Source: an uncultured Lachnospiraceae bacterium (GTDB lineage: Bacteria > Bacillota > Clostridia > Lachnospirales > Lachnospiraceae). Taken from it: 64,000 nt of DNA. The stretch's first letter is position 1. Each line of letters starts with the position of its first letter. Of the stretch, positions 34,795 through 43,053 are shown piece after piece. Where the stretch lies: NCBI GenBank assembly GCA_900315055.1, contig OMXP01000021.1, positions 1 through 64,000 on the forward strand. Reading direction: 5' to 3'. The notes beneath the pieces were generated by a model. The model ran no database searches, had not been told where the DNA came from, and saw only the letters and a program-made list of their open reading frames with translations. The translations under genes were made by a program, and so were the position numbers.

Positions 34795-35301
34795 ATGGCA
34801 ACAGTAGGAATCGTCATGGGATCGGATTCGGATATGCCGGTCATGGCAAAGGCGGCGGCGATGCTCGAGGATTTCGGGGTCGACTACGAGATGCGGATCA
34901 TCTCCGCACACAGGGAACCGCAGGAACTGGTTGAGTGGGCCGGACACGCACAGGAAAAGGGCATGAAGGTCATCATCGCAGGCGCCGGCATGGCGGCTGC
35001 CCTGCCCGGCATGTGCGCGGCACTCTTTGATCTTCCGGTCATCGGCATCCCGATGTACTCGAAGAGCCTTGGCGGAAACGATGCGCTCTACTCCATCGTG
35101 CAGATGCCAGGCGGCGTCCCCGTGGCAACGGTTGCCATCGACGGGGCAAAGAATGCGGCCCTTCTTGCCATTGAGATGCTCGCCATCAGCGATGAGGGCC
35201 TGCACGAGAAGATCCGCGCATTCCGGGCAAAGCAGAAGGCAGACGTCATCAAAAAGGACGCCCGTCTCCAGGAGACCGGGGCAGCAAACTACAGCAACTA
35301 A
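34795..35301 (+). CDS. purE: N5-carboxyaminoimidazole ribonucleotide mutase
   Basis: The 168-residue protein is PurE: GIVMGSDSDMPVM, ISAHREPQ with the active-site His, GAGMAAALPGM and MPGGVPVATVAID. It rearranges N5-CAIR to CAIR (class I), or carboxylates AIR directly in class II. No purK is in this window. AAGGAGG precedes the start. First gene of the pur operon. Confidence 0.93.
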   Translation: MATVGIVMGSDSDMPVMAKAAAMLEDFGVDYEMRIISAHREPQELVEWAGHAQEKGMKVIIAGAGMAAALPGMCAALFDLPVIGIPMYSKSLGGNDALYSIVQMPGGVPVATVAIDGAKNAALLAIEMLAISDEGLHEKIRAFRAKQKADVIKKDARLQETGAANYSN

Positions 35302-35316
35302 CGGAGGGAGAGTACT

Positions 35317-36402
35317 ATGGGACTTGATTACAAGAGCGCCGGCGTCGACATTGAGGCCGGGTACCGGTCGGTACAGCTGATGAAGAGAGCCGTAAAGAGC
35401 ACGATGCGCGAGGAGGTCCTCGGCGGGATCGGCGGCTTCTCCGGAGCCTTCGACTTAAAGAAGATCAAACAGATGGATGATCCGGTGCTGCTCTCCGGAA
35501 CGGACGGCGTCGGCACGAAGATCAAGCTCGCCTTCCTCATGGACAAACACGATACCGTCGGTATCGACTGCGTCGCCATGTGTGTGAACGATGTTGTCTG
35601 CGCAGGCGGCGAGCCTCTGTTCTTCCTGGACTACATCGCATGCGGAAAGAACATCCCGGAGAAGATCGCCTCGATCGTCTCCGGCGTTGCAGAGGGCTGC
35701 CGTCAGGCGGACTCCGCACTGGTTGGCGGTGAGACGGCCGAGCACCCAGGCCTCATGCCGGAGGATGAGTACGACCTTGCAGGCTTCTCGGTTGGCGTTG
35801 TGGAGAAAAAGGATATGATCACCGGAGACACGATTACCCCCGGCGATGTGCTCATCGGCGTTGCCTCGACCGGCGTTCACTCGAACGGCTTCTCCCTCGT
35901 GCGCAAGGTTTTTGATGTCAACGAGGAGAACCTGAAGGTCTACTATCCGGAACTTGGCACGACGCTCGGCGAGTGCCTCCTCACCCCGACGAGGATCTAT
36001 GTCCACGCGATGAAGGAGATCAAGGCAGCCGGGGTTACGGTCAAGGGCTGCAGCCACGTGACGGGCGGCGGCTTCTATGAGAACATCCCCCGCATGCTGC
36101 CGAACGGCACGGTGGCCTGCATCAAAAAGAATTCCTATCCGATCCCGCCGATCTTCCCTCTCATTCAGAAGACCGGAAACATCGACGAGAAGATGATGTA
36201 CAACACCTTCAACATGGGCATCGGCCTGTGCCTTGCGGTGGATGCAAAGGACGTCGATACGGTCCTTGCGGCGCTTGAAAAGAGCGGCGACAAAGGGTAT
36301 GTGATCGGCGAGGTCAGAAGCTATGCCGACGTTCCGGATGCGGACTTTGGCGGCAACACGGATCCTCAGAGCGCCAAGGGCGTAAAGCTCGAGGAGGCCT
36401 GA
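35317..36402 (+). CDS. purM: Phosphoribosylformylglycinamidine cyclo-ligase (AIR synthetase)
   Basis: The 361-residue enzyme starts YKSAGVDIEAGYRSVQLMK and contains LLSGTDGVGTKIKLA, the ATP-binding region of the PurM/PurL fold, GGETAEHPG and STGVHSNGFSLVRKV. It converts FGAM, made by PurL, to AIR in the fifth step of purine synthesis. AGGGAGAG precedes the ATG. purN follows with no gap. Confidence 0.95.
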   Translation: MGLDYKSAGVDIEAGYRSVQLMKRAVKSTMREEVLGGIGGFSGAFDLKKIKQMDDPVLLSGTDGVGTKIKLAFLMDKHDTVGIDCVAMCVNDVVCAGGEPLFFLDYIACGKNIPEKIASIVSGVAEGCRQADSALVGGETAEHPGLMPEDEYDLAGFSVGVVEKKDMITGDTITPGDVLIGVASTGVHSNGFSLVRKVFDVNEENLKVYYPELGTTLGECLLTPTRIYVHAMKEIKAAGVTVKGCSHVTGGGFYENIPRMLPNGTVACIKKNSYPIPPIFPLIQKTGNIDEKMMYNTFNMGIGLCLAVDAKDVDTVLAALEKSGDKGYVIGEVRSYADVPDADFGGNTDPQSAKGVKLEEA

Positions 36403-37047
36403 ATGGACAAAAAGAGACTTGCGGTCTGCGTCTCCGGCGGCGGGACGAACCTGCAGGCGATCCTGGACCGGATCGCCGACGGGACGATCTCCCGCGGCGA
36501 GGTGGTCCGCGTTATTTCGAACAACCCGAACGCCTATGCGCTCGAGCGCGCAAAAAAGGCAGGGGTTGAAACGAGCGTTCTCTCCCCGAAGAGCTTTGAG
36601 TCAAGAGAGGAGTTCAACGATGCCCTCCTGGCCCTCCTTCAGGAGGTGAACCCGGATCTCATCGTCCTTGCAGGGTACCTGGTCGCGATCCCGCCGCAGG
36701 TGATCCGCGCCTTCCCGGGGCGGATTATCAACATTCACCCCTCGCTGATCCCGTCGTTCTGCGGGAAGGGGTACTACGGACTGAAGGTCCATGAGGCGGC
36801 CCTTGCAAGAGGTGTCAAGGTGACCGGAGCCACGGTCCACTTCGTGGACGAGGGCATGGATTCCGGCCCCATCATCCTGCAGAAGGCGGTTGCCATTCAG
36901 GACGGGGATACCCCGGAAGTGTTGCAGAGGCGCGTCATGGAACAGGCGGAATGGCAGATCCTGCCCAGAGCGATTGAGCTTTTCTGTGAGGACAGGATCG
37001 AGATCAAAGGTCATACGACGGCAATACGACCGGATCAGGAGGCGTAA
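36403..37047 (+). CDS. purN: Phosphoribosylglycinamide formyltransferase
   Basis: The 214-residue protein has LAVCVSGGGTNLQAI for ribonucleotide phosphate binding, the catalytic Asn/His block INIHPSLIPSFCGKG and the Asp in FVDEGMDSGPI. It formylates GAR using 10-formyl-THF. It abuts purM and is followed by purD after 1 bp. Confidence 0.93.
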   Translation: MDKKRLAVCVSGGGTNLQAILDRIADGTISRGEVVRVISNNPNAYALERAKKAGVETSVLSPKSFESREEFNDALLALLQEVNPDLIVLAGYLVAIPPQVIRAFPGRIINIHPSLIPSFCGKGYYGLKVHEAALARGVKVTGATVHFVDEGMDSGPIILQKAVAIQDGDTPEVLQRRVMEQAEWQILPRAIELFCEDRIEIKGHTTAIRPDQEA

Positions 37048-37048
37048 G

Positions 37049-38326
37049 ATGAAGGTATTACTCATTGGCGGCGGCGGACGGGAACACGCGATTGCGGCTT
37101 CTCTTGTCCGCTCGAAACACGTGGACAGGCTCTACTGTGCCCCGGGAAATGCCGGGATCGCAAAGATTGCGGAGTGCGTGCCGATTTCCGTCATGGAGTT
37201 CGACAAACTGATCGACTTTGCAAAGAGCCATGCGATCGATCTTGCCGTCTGCTCGCAGGATGATCCCCTGTGCGCCGGCATCGTCGATGCCTTTGAGGCG
37301 GCGGGACTGAAGATCTTCGGAACAAGAAAGAATGCCGCGATCATCGAGGGAAGCAAGGCCTTCTCCAAGCAGCTGATGAAGAAGTACGGCATTCCCACCG
37401 CGGCCTATGAGATCTTCACCGATGCGGACAGCGCAGAGGAGTATCTGAAGACAAAGGCCTCCTTCCCGATCGTCCTCAAGGCCGACGGCCTGGCGCTCGG
37501 AAAGGGCGTCCTCATCTGCAAGGATCTTGACGAGGCGCTTGACGGCGTGAAGGAGATCATGCTCGACAAGAAGTTCGGCAGTGCCGGGAACGAGCTTGTC
37601 ATCGAGGAATTCATGACAGGCCGCGAGGTCTCGGCGCTTGCCTTTGTCGACGGAAAGCACTACAAGCTCATGGCCTCCTCCCAGGATCACAAGAGAGCGG
37701 GAGACGGCGACACGGGCCTCAACACCGGCGGCATGGGAACCTTCTCCCCGAGCCCGTTCTTTACACCGGAGATTCAGAAGGTCTGCGATGAGACGATCTT
37801 CCAGCCGACCGTCGATGCGATGGCAAAGGAGGGACGGCCGTTTACGGGCGTTCTGTACTTCGGCCTCATGCTGACAGAGAAGGGACCGAAGGTCGTCGAG
37901 TACAACACGCGCTTCGGCGATCCCGAGACCCAGGTCGTTCTGCCCCGCATGGAGAGTGACATCATCGAAGTCATGGAAGCCTGCATGAACGGGACCCTCG
38001 ACAAGATCGACCTGAAGTTTGCGGATAACGCGGCGGTCTGCGTCGTCTGCGCGTCCGGCGGATATCCGGTGGCCTATGAAAAGGGCAAGATCATCCATGG
38101 CCTTGAAAAGCTCGAGGGACAAGGCGATATCCAGGTGTACCACGCGGGAACGAAGTTCGATGAGAACGGAAACATTGTCACATCCGGCGGCAGAGTTCTC
38201 GGTGTCACGGCGCTCGGACCGGATCTCAAGGCAGCGCGTGCAAAGGCCTATGAAGCCGTAAAGGAGATCTCCTTCGACAAGATGTTCTATCGCCACGACA
38301 TCGGCAAGGCGATTGACGAGGCCTGA
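37049..38326 (+). CDS. purD: Phosphoribosylamine-glycine ligase
   Basis: The 425-residue ATP-grasp enzyme has VLLIGGGGREHAIA at the N-terminus, PIVLKADGLALGKGV in the ATP-grasp domain, LNTGGMGTFSPSP and the metal-binding VEYNTRFGDPETQ. It joins glycine to phosphoribosylamine, giving GAR for PurN. AGGAGG lies 5 bases before the ATG and overlaps the purN stop. No clear terminator follows. Confidence 0.95.
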   Translation: MKVLLIGGGGREHAIAASLVRSKHVDRLYCAPGNAGIAKIAECVPISVMEFDKLIDFAKSHAIDLAVCSQDDPLCAGIVDAFEAAGLKIFGTRKNAAIIEGSKAFSKQLMKKYGIPTAAYEIFTDADSAEEYLKTKASFPIVLKADGLALGKGVLICKDLDEALDGVKEIMLDKKFGSAGNELVIEEFMTGREVSALAFVDGKHYKLMASSQDHKRAGDGDTGLNTGGMGTFSPSPFFTPEIQKVCDETIFQPTVDAMAKEGRPFTGVLYFGLMLTEKGPKVVEYNTRFGDPETQVVLPRMESDIIEVMEACMNGTLDKIDLKFADNAAVCVVCASGGYPVAYEKGKIIHGLEKLEGQGDIQVYHAGTKFDENGNIVTSGGRVLGVTALGPDLKAARAKAYEAVKEISFDKMFYRHDIGKAIDEA

Positions 38327-38630
38327 TGGGGACACTGTTTTTTCACAGGCTCTCTTCGTTGACTATTCTAAGCGGGGACTTTAGAATGAAACTGCATGTG
38401 CCGGAGCGTTTCTGTCGTAAATTTCTTGTAGATCGGTAAGCGCATGATATAATTTTACCGAACGCAACAACAGCAGTACTTTGAAGACATAAAAGCAATC
38501 ATTCTGACAGTCAGAATCCCAATCCGCTGGCCTGCTGTTACCGGTTTTGGGCGGATTTAAGTCTGTGGGGAGACGTTTTTCCCGGACATCAGATTTGAAT
38601 ACAATACGTGATGGAAATGAGGTTTTTACC
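38327..38630 (+). promoter_or_regulatory. Promoter and 170-nt leader of the SH3 protein gene
   Basis: This 304-bp stretch carries no gene. TTGTAG (38426-38431) and TATAAT (38448-38453), 16 bases apart, are the best promoter. The predicted leader of about 170 bases contains a small hairpin (ATTCTGA/TCAGAAT near 38500-38517) and no recognised riboswitch. A second possible -10, TACAAT near 38601, lies close to the start codon. Confidence 0.5.
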
Positions 38631-39827
38631 ATGTGGAATAAGAAACTGAAAGCAAGGATGGCAGCAGCTGCTGCTACGGCGGCACTGACCGTGTCGCTGA
38701 TGGGCATGACCGCGTTTGCAGCCACCGGCATCGTGAATACGACGGATGTCAACGTCCGCTCGACGGCAGGCACCTCCGGCGATATCGTCGGCACGGCAAC
38801 GGTCGGCGAGACGTATGACCTGGGCGAGAGCTCCACGGACGCCGACGGCAACACCTGGTACCAGATCACCTTAAGTGACGGCACGACCGGCTACATCCGC
38901 AGCGACTTCCTTGACATCAGCGACGACACCTCTGCCGACGGATCCTCGACGGAGTCCACGGATGCCGCAACGACCGAGTCCACCAACACGGCAACGACGG
39001 ATACCTCTTCGACCGACACGGGAGATTATCAGATCGTTCTTGCCCCCGATGACAGCGGCCAGAACACCTATTATCTTTACAACAACGCCGAGGGTGTCCG
39101 CATGAAGCTCTCCGACATCGACACGATGCGCACGGAGCTGACGACGGCTCAGGAGCAGGCATCGAGCATCAGGACCAAGTACCGCATCTTCCTCATTGTC
39201 CTTGGTGTCCTGTTCATCATCGCCCTCATCGGCTGCATCATGCTCTACATGCGCCTTCGCGAGGCGCTGAGCGCGCCGCAGCAAAGAAACCGCGAGCGCG
39301 ATCTGACCAGAGACCGCAACAACGAGAGACGGAATAATCCGCACTCCGATGATCTGAACCTTCGAAGCACCAGGGCAGACCGTGAGTCCGGCGCTCCGCA
39401 GCGCCCGGTAAACGGTGCACAGCGCCGCCCGGTGAACGGACAGCCGGTTCGTCGACCGGTAAACGGACAGGGACAGCCGGTCCGCCGTCCGATGCAGGGT
39501 CAGGCACCGCAGGGACAGCCGGTTCGCCGTCCGGTACAGGGTCAGGGCATGACGTCCCGCCCGGTACAGGGTCAGGCTCCTCAGGGACAGGGTGTCCGTC
39601 GTCCGGTTCAGGGACAGGCGCCTCAGGGTGCCGCACAGCGCCCGGTGCGCCCCGTTTCCGGTGAGCAGCAGGTACAGCGCCCGTCCGCTCCGCAGGATAC
39701 CGTAAGACGTCCGATGCCGCAGCAGCAGGCACAGCGCCCGCAGGCAAGACCTGCAGCACCTGCCGATGACATGGACGATGACGACGAGTTTGACAGCAAC
39801 TTCATCAATCTCGACGACAAGGAATGA
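38631..39827 (+). CDS. SH3-domain envelope protein with basic repeat tail
   Basis: The 398-residue protein has a signal-type N-terminus ending AFAATG (about 1-31), a bacterial SH3 domain (about 34-93: TTDVNVRSTAGTSGDIVG, then WYQITLSDGTTGYIRSDFL), a Ser/Thr/Asp-rich linker (about 94-130), a short coiled segment, and a second membrane helix (about 184-208). Beyond it lies a basic, Pro/Gln/Arg/Gly-rich tail with repeated RRPVQGQAPQGQ-type units (about 250-370) and an acidic end (DDMDDDDEFDSNFINLDDKE). If the signal is cleaved, the tail is cytoplasmic. It likely binds cell wall outside and partners inside. Confidence 0.75.
   Translation: MWNKKLKARMAAAAATAALTVSLMGMTAFAATGIVNTTDVNVRSTAGTSGDIVGTATVGETYDLGESSTDADGNTWYQITLSDGTTGYIRSDFLDISDDTSADGSSTESTDAATTESTNTATTDTSSTDTGDYQIVLAPDDSGQNTYYLYNNAEGVRMKLSDIDTMRTELTTAQEQASSIRTKYRIFLIVLGVLFIIALIGCIMLYMRLREALSAPQQRNRERDLTRDRNNERRNNPHSDDLNLRSTRADRESGAPQRPVNGAQRRPVNGQPVRRPVNGQGQPVRRPMQGQAPQGQPVRRPVQGQGMTSRPVQGQAPQGQGVRRPVQGQAPQGAAQRPVRPVSGEQQVQRPSAPQDTVRRPMPQQQAQRPQARPAAPADDMDDDDEFDSNFINLDDKE
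39400..39660 (+). repeat. Tandem degenerate repeat encoding the P/Q/R-rich tail
   Basis: Units of about 30-36 bases, with cores like GTCCGGTACAGGGTCAGG and CCGCAGGGACAGCCGGTTCG, recur seven or more times in frame. They encode RRPVNGQ and RRPVQGQAPQGQ. Copies differ mainly at third positions, indicating selection on the protein. Confidence 0.7.
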
Positions 39828-39873
39828 GGCTGAAGCTCAAGTCCCTCACCGAAAGACAACTGATATCTTATCA

Positions 39874-39911
39874 TTGACCTTGTGGGCCACCTGTTATATA
39901 ATTCATATAAC
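39874..39911 (+). promoter_or_regulatory. gntR-clpC promoter with autoregulatory operator
   Basis: TTGACC (39874-39879) and TATAAT (39897-39902) are 17 bases apart. GTTATAT (39893-39899) and ATATAAC (39905-39911) form a perfect inverted repeat with a 5-base spacer overlapping the -10 box. This is the expected position for repression by the GntR protein encoded just downstream. Confidence 0.8.
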
Positions 39912-39961
39912 AAGCGGCCCTTTTGCCGTCTGTGTTCCATTGCAGTAAGGAGTCGTAATCC

Positions 39962-40375
39962 ATGTTTATCGAGATTGATTTCAGCAGTGATGAGGCGATC
40001 TACCAGCAGTTGTGCAACCAGATCATCTGGGGGATTGCAACGTCTCAGTATTCCGAGGGACAGGTTCTGCCATCCGTCCGTGAGCTGGCCGATGAGGTCG
40101 GCATCAACATGCATACCGTCAACAAGGCGTATTCCGTCCTGAAGGAGGAGGGATTCGTCAAGGTCGACCGCAGAAAGGGTGCGGTTATATCCGTCGACAG
40201 CAACAAGGAAAAGGCGCTGACGATGATCCGGAAGAACATGAAGCCCATTCTGGCGGAGAGCTACTGCCGCGGCATCCCGCGGGAGGATATCCACCGTCTG
40301 GTCGATGAGATCTATGACAGTTACGGGGCACAGCCTGCGCCGGAAAAGAAAAAGGACGCAGGCACAAAGGAGTAA
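39962..40375 (+). CDS. GntR-family regulator (YhcF-like)
   Basis: The 137-residue protein has a GntR winged HTH: IYQQLCNQIIWGIATSQYSE, LPSVRELADEVGINMHTVNKAY and the wing around KVDRRKGAVIS, then a short C-terminal helical part (85-115) and a polar tail. It belongs to the small YhcF/YtrA type that lacks a large effector domain. TAAGGAG precedes the ATG. It is followed 3 bp later by clpC, and a perfect palindrome overlaps the shared promoter, so it most likely represses itself and clpC. Confidence 0.85.
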   Translation: MFIEIDFSSDEAIYQQLCNQIIWGIATSQYSEGQVLPSVRELADEVGINMHTVNKAYSVLKEEGFVKVDRRKGAVISVDSNKEKALTMIRKNMKPILAESYCRGIPREDIHRLVDEIYDSYGAQPAPEKKKDAGTKE

Positions 40376-40378
40376 TCA

Positions 40379-42967
40379 TTGGATAAAAAGTATACCTATA
40401 CGGACATCGCAAGACAGTCGCTTCAGCTTGCCGAGGATGCGGCGGCGGAGAGCGGCTGTGTCTATGTCGGCACCGAGCATCTGCTCGTGGGACTGGTGCG
40501 CGCCGGTCACGGCGTCGCCTGTGATGTCCTGACCAAGAGCGGGGTCACGGAGGACCGTCTGGTCCAGATGGTGCAGACCCTGCGCGGAGATGCCGGGGAG
40601 ACGGCGCTGCTCGACGAGAGCGGTTACACGCCGCGTCTGCTCGACGTGATCGATCTGGCCTTCGAACAGGCAAGACGGTTCGGCAGCAGCAGGATCGGCA
40701 CCGAGCATCTGCTCATGGCAATCATCCTCGAGCACCAGAACGTCGCCTGCAAGCTCATCGAGGCGAGCGGCGCGAGTCTGACGAGGATCTACTATGAGAT
40801 TCTGGCCTCCATCGGAGAGGATCCCCAGCTCTACCGGGGCGATCTGCAGCAGTCCGGTCAGGGAAATGCCTATCAGGGCATGGGAAGCCAGGGACAGCCG
40901 CAGAATGGCTCAAATGGCCGGCTTCTCGAGCAGTACTCGAGAGACCTCACGAAGATGGCACGGGACGGAAAGCTCGATCCCGTCATCGGGCGGCAGAAGG
41001 AGATGGACCGCATGGTCCTGATCCTCTCCCGCAGAACAAAGAACAATCCGTGCCTCATCGGCGAGCCGGGCGTCGGCAAGACGGCCATCGTCGAGGGACT
41101 GGCACAGAGAATCGTCTCGGGCGATGTCCCCTTCACCGTGCAGAACAAGAGGGTGCTGACCCTGGATATCTCCGGCATGGTCGCGGGCTCGAAATACCGC
41201 GGCGAGTTCGAGGAGCGCATCAAGGGCGTCCTCGCGGAGGTGAAGGCGGCCGGCAACATCATTCTGTTCATCGATGAGATGCACACGCTCATCGGCGCCG
41301 GCGGAGCGGAAGGGGCCATCGATGCCTCGAACATTTTAAAGCCATCCCTTGCCCGCGGCGAGATCCAGATGATCGGCGCGACGACCACCACCGAGTACCG
41401 CAAGTACGTGGAAAAGGACGGCGCACTCTCAAGACGTTTCCAGCCGATCCTCGTGGAGCCGCCGACGAGGGAAGAGACCGAGCAGATCCTGAAGGGCGTT
41501 GCCCCGAAGTATGAGGCCCACCACAAGGTCCGCATCAGCGATGAGGCGATCACGGCGGCCGTTCAGCTCTCGGACCGCTACATCAATGACCGGAACCTGC
41601 CGGACAAGGCCCTCGACGTTCTCGATGAGGCCTGCGCTTCGGTACGCTTAAAGAGCGCCGGACGCGAGAGCAGTCCCGAAAAGGCCGGGGTGAACGGTGA
41701 GGAGAGGCTCGATGACATCGATAAGGAGCTGGCCGAGGCCATCCAGGCGGGGAATCTCGAAAAGGCAAGAGCCCTGAACCGGAACTACACGAACCTTCGC
41801 GAGAAGGTCGAACAGGAGCAGGTACGGCTTGACCGCCGGTATGCGGCACGAAGCCCGCACACCGGTGCAGGATATCCGGAGGTCACGGGAGAGGACGTTG
41901 CGGGCGTCGTGTCCGTCTGGGCAAAGGTCCCGCTGAAGCAGCTCACCGTAAAGGAGAGCGAGAAGCTCCTGCACCTCGAGGAGACCCTGCACAAGAGGGT
42001 CATCGGACAGGACGATGCGGTACAGGCGGTGTCAAAGGCCATCCGCAGAGGAAGGGTCGGGCTCTCCGATCCGAATCGCCCGATCGGAAGCTTCCTGTTC
42101 CTCGGGCCCACGGGCGTTGGCAAGACAGAGCTCTCGAAGGCCCTTGCCGAGGCGGTGTTCGGCGATGAGAACAGCATCATCCGCGTCGACATGTCCGAAT
42201 ACATGGAGGAGTACTCGGTGAGCAAGCTCATCGGCTCCGCACCGGGATACATCGGCTATGACGAGGGCGGACAGCTGACCGACAAGGTGCGGCAGCACCC
42301 GTACTCCGTGGTGCTCTTTGATGAGATCGAAAAGGCTCACCCGAACATCTTCAACATCCTGCTCCAGATCCTGGACGACGGGAGACTGACCGATTCGCAG
42401 GGGCGGACGGTCAACTTCAAGAACACGATCGTCATCATGACCTCGAACGTCGGTGCGCGCTCGATCACCGAGCAGAAGACTCTGGGCTTTGCCCCGGCGC
42501 CGACAAAAGAGGACAACTACGAGAAGATGAAGAACGCCGTGATGGAGGACGTGAAGAAGACGTTCCGTCCGGAGTTCATCAACCGGATCGACGGCATCGA
42601 GGTGTTCCACTCGCTGGGACATGACGACCTGATCCGGATCGCAGGACTCCTGTGCGCGAACCTTGCGCAGCGGGCAAAGACACAGCTTGGCGTGACGCTT
42701 CGCGTCCAGCCGTCCGTGAAGAAGTACCTTGTCGACAACTTCTCGTCGGCCGCCATGGGCGCAAGACCTCTGAAGCGCGCCGTACAGACAAAGATCGAGG
42801 ATCCGCTCTCCGAAAAGCTCCTTGCCCGCGAATTCGGTGAGGGAGATGTCGTGAGCATCGGCTGCAGGTCCGGTGAGATCACTTTCACGAAGGAAGAGAA
42901 GAAGCCGGAAAAGAAGCCGGCAGAGAAACAGAAGAACAAAAAGAGCCTGGTGGAAACACCGGTGTGA
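40379..42967 (+). CDS. clpC: ATP-dependent Clp protease ATPase subunit
   Basis: The 862-residue AAA+ unfoldase starts with TTG (AAAGGAG 6 bases upstream). It has two N-domain repeats (about 4-145, each with the GTEHLL motif), Walker A1 GEPGVGKTA (about 228-236), Walker B1 ILFIDEMHTL, a UVR-like coiled middle domain (about 440-485), Walker A2 GPTGVGKTE (about 577-585) and VVLFDEIEKAHPN. The C-terminus adds a Lys/Glu-rich tail (about 840-862). It feeds substrates to ClpP. In Bacillus clpC is controlled by CtsR with McsA/McsB; here none of those is adjacent and a GntR gene takes the place. Confidence 0.92.
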   Translation: MDKKYTYTDIARQSLQLAEDAAAESGCVYVGTEHLLVGLVRAGHGVACDVLTKSGVTEDRLVQMVQTLRGDAGETALLDESGYTPRLLDVIDLAFEQARRFGSSRIGTEHLLMAIILEHQNVACKLIEASGASLTRIYYEILASIGEDPQLYRGDLQQSGQGNAYQGMGSQGQPQNGSNGRLLEQYSRDLTKMARDGKLDPVIGRQKEMDRMVLILSRRTKNNPCLIGEPGVGKTAIVEGLAQRIVSGDVPFTVQNKRVLTLDISGMVAGSKYRGEFEERIKGVLAEVKAAGNIILFIDEMHTLIGAGGAEGAIDASNILKPSLARGEIQMIGATTTTEYRKYVEKDGALSRRFQPILVEPPTREETEQILKGVAPKYEAHHKVRISDEAITAAVQLSDRYINDRNLPDKALDVLDEACASVRLKSAGRESSPEKAGVNGEERLDDIDKELAEAIQAGNLEKARALNRNYTNLREKVEQEQVRLDRRYAARSPHTGAGYPEVTGEDVAGVVSVWAKVPLKQLTVKESEKLLHLEETLHKRVIGQDDAVQAVSKAIRRGRVGLSDPNRPIGSFLFLGPTGVGKTELSKALAEAVFGDENSIIRVDMSEYMEEYSVSKLIGSAPGYIGYDEGGQLTDKVRQHPYSVVLFDEIEKAHPNIFNILLQILDDGRLTDSQGRTVNFKNTIVIMTSNVGARSITEQKTLGFAPAPTKEDNYEKMKNAVMEDVKKTFRPEFINRIDGIEVFHSLGHDDLIRIAGLLCANLAQRAKTQLGVTLRVQPSVKKYLVDNFSSAAMGARPLKRAVQTKIEDPLSEKLLAREFGEGDVVSIGCRSGEITFTKEEKKPEKKPAEKQKNKKSLVETPV

Positions 42968-43000
42968 TCGGAACAGTTTGGAAGATCCGGTAAATGTGCA

Positions 43001-43025
43001 GCAGGGGCGGTTTCGCCCCTGTTTG
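43001..43025 (+). terminator. Terminator after clpC
   Basis: CAGGGGCG (43002-43009) pairs with CGCCCCTG (43014-43021) around a GTTT loop, followed by TTTG. The U-tract is short, so some readthrough into radA is likely. Confidence 0.65.
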
Positions 43026-43053
43026 CCGTTACGGGAAAAATGAGGAGAGATTT

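Noticed and set aside
39201..39770. A CRISPR array at the tandem repeats of the SH3 gene
   Set aside because: The repeats are degenerate, in frame and without unique spacers; they encode the P/Q/R tail. No cas genes are present.
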